A DNA stretch of 64,000 nt, taken from Sclerotiophoma versabilis (taxonomy: Eukaryota > Ascomycota > Dothideomycetes > Pleosporales > Didymellaceae). The position numbers and the translations under genes are program-made. The stretch spans positions 1 to 64,000 of the forward strand of contig JAAROD010000033.1 in assembly GCA_012274445.1 (NCBI GenBank), given 5' to 3'. Numbering within the stretch: the first letter of the stretch is position 1; the number at the start of each line of letters is the position of its first letter. Below are positions 58,600-64,000 of this stretch, piece by piece. Below the pieces are notes generated by a model. That model saw nothing but the letters and a program-made list of their open reading frames with translations, was not told the DNA's origin and did no database searches.

Positions 58600-60430
58600 T
58601 AGTTAATTAATAGTATTTAATTAGTGTCTATCTAAGATTAGACGAAAGCAGTCTATTATATATATAGGAAATCTGTATAAGTTACGTAACTTATCTAAAG
58701 TAAGCTCCTGCTTACTGTTAGGGTTGCTTATTACTATTATACTAACATAACAAGCTTTTAGTTAGCTCTAGAGCAGCTTACAGCCGATTCTCTAGGCTAA
58801 TTAATCTCTATACAACTAACTAAGCAGCTTAATTATATAATATACCCTCTAGTTATTCTCTAATTTAATAAGAGAGCAGCTAAATCGCAGTTAAGTAGCT
58901 TGTTTAGTAGTTTTCCTGTAGTGTAGGTCCGAAATGTAGGGTTAAACAGGAGTCTAAGCGCCTAAGTTGCCTCTTAGTTAATCTTTTTAAATATCTCTAG
59001 TCCTTTAATCCTATCTTATATCCTCCTATACCTTAGTACTATAGTACTATAGCTAAAAGAGCTCTTTATAGTCCGGCAGGTAGCTTATTTATAAGTTCTT
59101 TACTCTATCTAAGCTGCTTAATTATATATAGGTTGCTCCTAGGCTTAGTTAGTAGTACCTTCTTTAGTAGCAGGGCTAAATAAGCGTCTAAACAGTTAGT
59201 CTTAAGCTTGTTTCTAGCATAGTAAGGGTTATAGTAAATAATTTAGATAGCTAACTAGGTAGCAGCTAGAAGCTAGCGTCTGCAGTAAAGGTTGCGCGCT
59301 ATAGGCTTAACCTTTACTAGCTCTATTAGCTATATAAGCAGATGCCCCCTTCTATTTTAATAATCTCTAAGTCTACATCTAAAATAGCCGTAAGTATACC
59401 TAAATTATATTTTAAGCAACTTGTTAGTACCTTGTTTACTTGTTTATTAGTCTTTTAGTAGTTAGGCAGCGTCTAAATAAGCTTCTCTTTATCTTTTCTA
59501 TAGCTCTTTTTAAACTTTTAGCTAACTTTTATATAGAAGTAATTAAAAGCCTAGTGTAAAGCGCGCACTACTACTACTATTACTATATACCCTGCCCCTA
59601 TCTGTGCTGCTGCTACTGCCTATAAGCAGCTTACTTGCCTAGCTAGCTTAGCTTTAGCTAACTAAGCTTCTTCTGCTAGCCCTAGGGGCTCTGTTAGGGT
59701 CTCTAACTCTATCCCTACTACTATAACTACTACTAGCACTAGCACTAGCAGTAGCAATAATAATAATAACTCTGCTGTCTCTGTCCCCTACTAGAAGAGC
59801 GCCCTCTACGCTACCCCCTGCAGAGGTTGTATAGCTGCGCTGCTAATAAGCAGCGCAGCTACTCTTTACTATAATTAGCTAGGCGGCTAATAGGCTAAGA
59901 GGTGTTTTTACTGCGCTGCTAGGCACTTATGCTGTAAGCTGTAGGTAATCCCTAAAAATAAGCTTGTAAATAGTAGTCTAATAGCTTATTTTTAGTCCTG
60001 CCCCCTTTAAGCCTATTAGGGTTAAGCTGTACAACAAGCTTAGGCTTAATAGTAGAGTTACTACTAGCATAAGTAACTTATTCCTACTTATAATTTATCT
60101 TTAGTAGCTAATAAGCTTATAGCGTGTAACTAAGCTGCGCGTTACCTACTAGGTAATAAAAGGGCTCTTTAATAATAGTAAGATTAATGCGTAGAGGCCC
60201 TAGATTCTCTAGTAGAGGTAGTTTAGAGGTTAAGCTTGTTAGCTACTAGTAGTGCGCTCTAATAAGCTGCCTCTAGTAGATTAGTAAGCTTAGCCTAGGT
60301 TTTTCTCTAGAGAGGGGGGTGTCCTCCCTAGTTAGTTAAGAAATTAATCTTTTATTTCTCTATTAATAAGCTTTTATTTATAGAACTATAACTTATATAA
60401 CTTATCCTAACCTATAATAAGCTTATTATT
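58600..60430 (+). mobile_element. Moderately RIP-mutated plus-strand repeat with gag-like frame
   Basis: This block keeps many GCTGC and GCGC words, so it is less mutated than its neighbours. Its first ~90 bp match 28080-28165. A purine run AGAGAGGGGGG followed by TGTCCTCCC at about 60310-60328 looks like a polypurine tract and LTR start on the plus strand. Its own ends are not resolved. It interrupts Gypsy-3 on the left and abuts Copia-2 on the right. Confidence 0.4.
59580..60080 (+). pseudogene. Cys-rich ghost frame, possible gag-like nucleic-acid binder
   Basis: A plus-strand frame with stops only at former Gln/Trp codons. A Ser/Thr/Asn-rich linker is followed by two Cys clusters, PCRGCIAALL (about 59815) and RCFYCAARHLCCKL (about 59900-59945). 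Similar paired Cys clusters occur in uncharacterised fungal proteins that I associate with retroelement gag-like genes; the exact family is uncertain. Confidence 0.4.
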
Positions 60431-63400
60431 ACCTATTAAGCTGCTTATTTAGCTGTAAAACGTTACTGTTAGTTGCCTTATTTTCTTAGTTTAATTCTAT
60501 TATCTAATTAATATACTGCTCTCTATCTATATCTAGGCAGATATTAAATAGGTTAAGATAGTCTAAAAAGCGCTTATAGGCTTGCCTAGGCAGTGCTTTT
60601 ATAAGCCTGTCTACTAGTATTTTATTAGTCTTTATATAGGTAATAGTAAAGGTACTCTTAGTATACTCTTATTTTAACTATATATTTTATATATCTATAT
60701 AGCGCAGCTAGGTAGTAAGTTACTTACTTTCTTTAACTACTAGCTAAATAGTCTGCTAGTTATTATAAAAGATCTCCTATGCTATACCTAAGTTAAGTTA
60801 TAGTTTATAGAGAAATTATTTTAGAGCTACGCTCTTCTTAGCTACATGCTCTAAAGCTAGTAATTCTGCCTCTATAGTTAAAGTAGTTACTATAGCTTAT
60901 TAGGCTGCTTTCTATATAATTAGACCTCTAAAGAGCTGCACAATATAGCTCTAAGAAGATTAATAGGTTAAACTGTTATTAGTAAATAAGGTATTACTAT
61001 ATATAAGTAACTAGCTTCTAGAATAAGCCCTGTACCTTATACCTAGGTGCTTAGTTCTATATAGGTAGCTAAGAACCTAAGCTGCTGCCTTAAAGTAAGC
61101 AGCTCCTAGGTTAGTTAGATAATAGGATAGTTAAAATACAGTATAAGCTATATCTAGACAGATTATAATAGCTGTATATAGAATAGACCTAACACGCTCC
61201 TAATAGGCTTTAATCTCCTGTTTTAAAGCTTCTCTCTTATACCTAGGGAGCTTAGTTATTAGAAAGGGGGTACTTAGAAGCAACCTCTTATCTATAACCT
61301 TAAATTTAAAAGTAAGCTTCTTAATATAGGAGTTATGCGCAAGTGTAATAGTATAAGCAGCTTAATCCTAGATAATTTAAACTCTAAGGAACTATTTAGC
61401 AGCTCTATAATCTTTAATCTAATATTTACCTATAAGTAAGCTTATTAGCTACTCTGCAGCAGCTTAATCGTCTCTATAATATACTAGGAGAATATTATCT
61501 ATATAGAAAAGTAGGACTATTCTCTACTTATTATTAAAGAAGAGGTAAGGCTCTTTCTTTAATAACTTTAAACTAAGTGCCTAGAGTATACTAAACAGCT
61601 TCTTATACTATAAGACTAGTAAATTACGTAGTCTATATAGAGCTTATAGTAAGCAGACTACTTAATTGGGTTTCCTAAACCTGTTAGGCAGCTTATAGAG
61701 CACCTAAGGCTAGTTCTAGCAGCTTATATTAAGGAATGCGCCTGCTATATTATACTAATATAGTTTAAGGTTAAACTATATAGCTATTACTACTACAGTA
61801 TAAAAAGATTGCGTAGCAAGTATTATAGTATAGGTTAACTTGATTAAATTCTTAGCCTATAGGTCTCTGTGTATATAAATCCTAGCTTTATATTTTATAA
61901 AGTATCTATTTTAGTTAAACTTATATATAAAGACTTATTTAAGTAGTAAAGGCCTATTTAAGCTGCTTAGTTAGTTAATTTCTTTCTATATATACTTTTT
62001 AATAAGTATTAATATCTCTTTCTTACACGCCTAGTAAAATAGAGTGCCTAGTAGGTAGTATGTAAGCTCCTTCTATTTATTAGGAAGTAGAGGGAGCTTA
62101 TTATAGTGTGTGCACTGCTTAATTTAAGTAACTAATCTCTTAGCCTGTAAGGCTAAGGTATTAATAACTATATATATAGTAATTAGGTCTCTTCTAAGCT
62201 CCCTATACCTTTCTATATACTTAAATAGAGGTTTAAGTATCTATAAATACTCTACTAATTAAATTAAGCTAATTATAGTGTATAGGCCTACTCTATTAGC
62301 CTCTTTATTATCTTTTCTAAGCTTATTGCGCTGTTAGTTATAGAGCTAACAGCTTAACCTAATAGCTGTGCCTGTGCCTCTATACCTTTCTACGCTTCTT
62401 ATACTTAGTTAACCTACTTCTATTACTCTCTAAGATAGTATAAGGATAATTAAAGAGCTAGGTCTAATAGGTAGATTATTATAATTCTTAATACCTACTA
62501 GTAAGCTCTCTTCTTTAATAGTAGAGTGCACTTTCTATAAGTTACTAGACAGGGTCTCTATATAAGGAGCCTCTAGATTATTACTAAGCTGCTTATTATT
62601 AGGCTTAGGTATAGGATTAGGTAAGAGTAGACCTATATCTTATTACTCTGCGTAAATCTCTATTAGTTTACTAGCTAAGCTAACTAATTACGTAGTCTTA
62701 TCTTTAGAAGCTTAATTAGTACTAGACTAGCCTTCTAGTAACTAACTTCCCTCTAAAGGTTTACCCCTAAGCTGTTACTTAGTAGGTAAGTTAAGTAATA
62801 GATCTTCTCTCTCTATAATAGGGAGCTTAATTACGTCTCTTATATATATAATTTTACTAGTTTTATAGAGTATCTTAATTATAGTAGTTACTTCTAATAC
62901 TAGAATAGTATCTAACTTATCTCTGCTATAAAAGAGCTCTTTATTAAAGGTTATATTACGCGTTATAATTACCTAGTTAAGTTAGAGTACCTATATCCTA
63001 TAGATATTAGTAGCTTAGTAGCCTACTAAATACCTAATATAGCCTCTTAGAGTAACCTTAAAGCCTTTCTAATTACGCCTAGCTGCTTATTCTCTGTTTA
63101 AGGGGTATGCACAGCAGCTGTATGCATATATTCTACTCTAATTAGGTCTTAGATTAGCTATAACTGCCCTTACCTGCTTAGGTTAGTACTAGTAGAAGTA
63201 TTATATAAACTACTAGTTAAGCTGCTTATTTAGACTCTAAAGCTTATTTACGTGCAACAGGCTTATATTATAGAGCTAGGCTACTACTATAACTACCTTA
63301 GGCTAGAGCTTCTTAGGTAAGTTTAAGCTACTTCTTATCTTAATAGACTTAGTAATAATCTCTTAGCCTTCTCTTTTAGCAGCTCTATTTAGCTTATGTG

Positions 63401-64000
63401 TATATAGCAGAACCTTTTTAATATTAATTTCTACTTTAAGTGCCTAGTATTTATATAGAGAGCTTCCTTACTATAGTAAGGTAGTAGTATTATTATCCTA
63501 GCTTATTTTGCAGATACAGAGCTTATACTAGGTAGCTACCTAGCTTAAGAAATTAGTTAGAACACGTAAAATCTTAATCTAAGTCTTTTCTTGCAGTATA
63601 TACACAAAGAGCTTCCTACTATAGTACTTCTTAATTAAAAGTATCTATAGTTTACTACCTCTACCTAGGGGTATATTAAATAGGTCCTATCTAATTCTCT
63701 AGAATAGCTAAGCAGGCTTCTTATAAGGTCTGCGTAAAATAACCTACTTAGTATATATAGTTATATATACCTTATAGTTCTTTTAGAGTATTCTACTTAT
63801 ATATATACTACGCGCGCACTATATAAGTACTTAAAGAGCTTCTAGGTCTAGATATTCTACTTAGGTGTGCTATAGCTACTCTGTTAAGCTTCTAGGATAT
63901 AAGTTATATAAGCGTTTTGTTATTACTACGTTTAATAGGCTTAGAAAGTAGTATAATAGTAGCTTATATTTAAAGAAAGTAAGGTTATAAGTGCGCTGTA
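60430..64000 (-). mobile_element. Copia-2 retrotransposon, minus strand, runs off window
   Basis: Reading the minus strand from 64000 downward gives Copia pol. Reverse transcriptase lies at about 61900-61450 with the catalytic motif YIDN at 61505-61494 (family YVDD; the second Asp mutated) and upstream KARI and AGAFLN-like segments. The end of RNase H reads LVDRLIKALPRQ-like near 60620-60590. Upstream pol sequence (62000-64000) is degraded; I expect integrase there but see no clean motif. Its LTRs were not found: one lies beyond the window and the other is unresolved. It is dead by RIP stops. Confidence 0.75.

Overview
This window is the left end of a chromosome of a filamentous ascomycete fungus (Pezizomycotina). 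Four things support this. The window opens with about 15 telomeric CCCTAA repeats, in the orientation expected for a left chromosome end. The two intact genes carry short GT-AG introns of 49-64 bp, and one encodes a fungal-type MFS sugar transporter. The mobile elements are fungal LTR retrotransposons and Fot1/pogo-like DNA transposons. Almost everything outside a few GC-richer islands carries an extreme repeat-induced point mutation (RIP) signature: CpA, TpG and CpG are nearly absent, and Gln/Trp codons of old reading frames have become TAA/TAG. I cannot assign a genus.

Layout. 1-89 telomere. 90-5236 RIP-mutated subtelomere with one unrecognised ghost reading frame. 5242-5740 an almost unmutated solo LTR with a 5-bp target duplication. 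5746-16730 RIP-mutated sequence with scattered purine-run/AATTCTAGGTTTT motifs. 16732-17514 a 21-bp minisatellite with an 84-bp higher-order period. 17598-23477 a degraded Gypsy element (Gypsy-1), whose 3' LTR is the RIP-mutated sibling of the solo LTR. 23590-25700 a GC island holding the tail of a pogo transposase and a two-exon gene for a small secreted eight-cysteine protein. 25932-27787 pogo copy 1. 27791-34768 Gypsy-2 (chromodomain type) with a miniature LTR element (TRIM A) inside its reverse transcriptase. 34769-42549 the Gypsy-2 LTR, split by a 7.4-kb Copia element (Copia-1). 43464-45299 and 46808-49122 pogo copies 2 and 3, the latter containing TRIM B. 49800-53050 a GC island with the intact sugar transporter gene. 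53050-58580 a weakly mutated repeat and the 5' half of Gypsy-3. 58600-60430 a moderately mutated plus-strand repeat with a Cys-rich ghost frame. 60430-64000 a minus-strand Copia (Copia-2) running off the window.

Only two genes look functional, and both sit in islands that escaped RIP. The rest is a layered record of nested insertions whose order can be read from target duplications: TRIM A in Gypsy-2, Copia-1 in the Gypsy-2 LTR, TRIM B in pogo copy 3. The two TRIM copies and Copia-1 share the same 13-bp primer-binding-site sequence, which fits priming by the anticodon region of initiator tRNA-Met. This suggests that Copia-type machinery mobilised the TRIMs. Copia-1 also carries about 1.1 kb of hydrophobic ghost coding sequence between RNase H and its 3' LTR, in the position of a third ORF.
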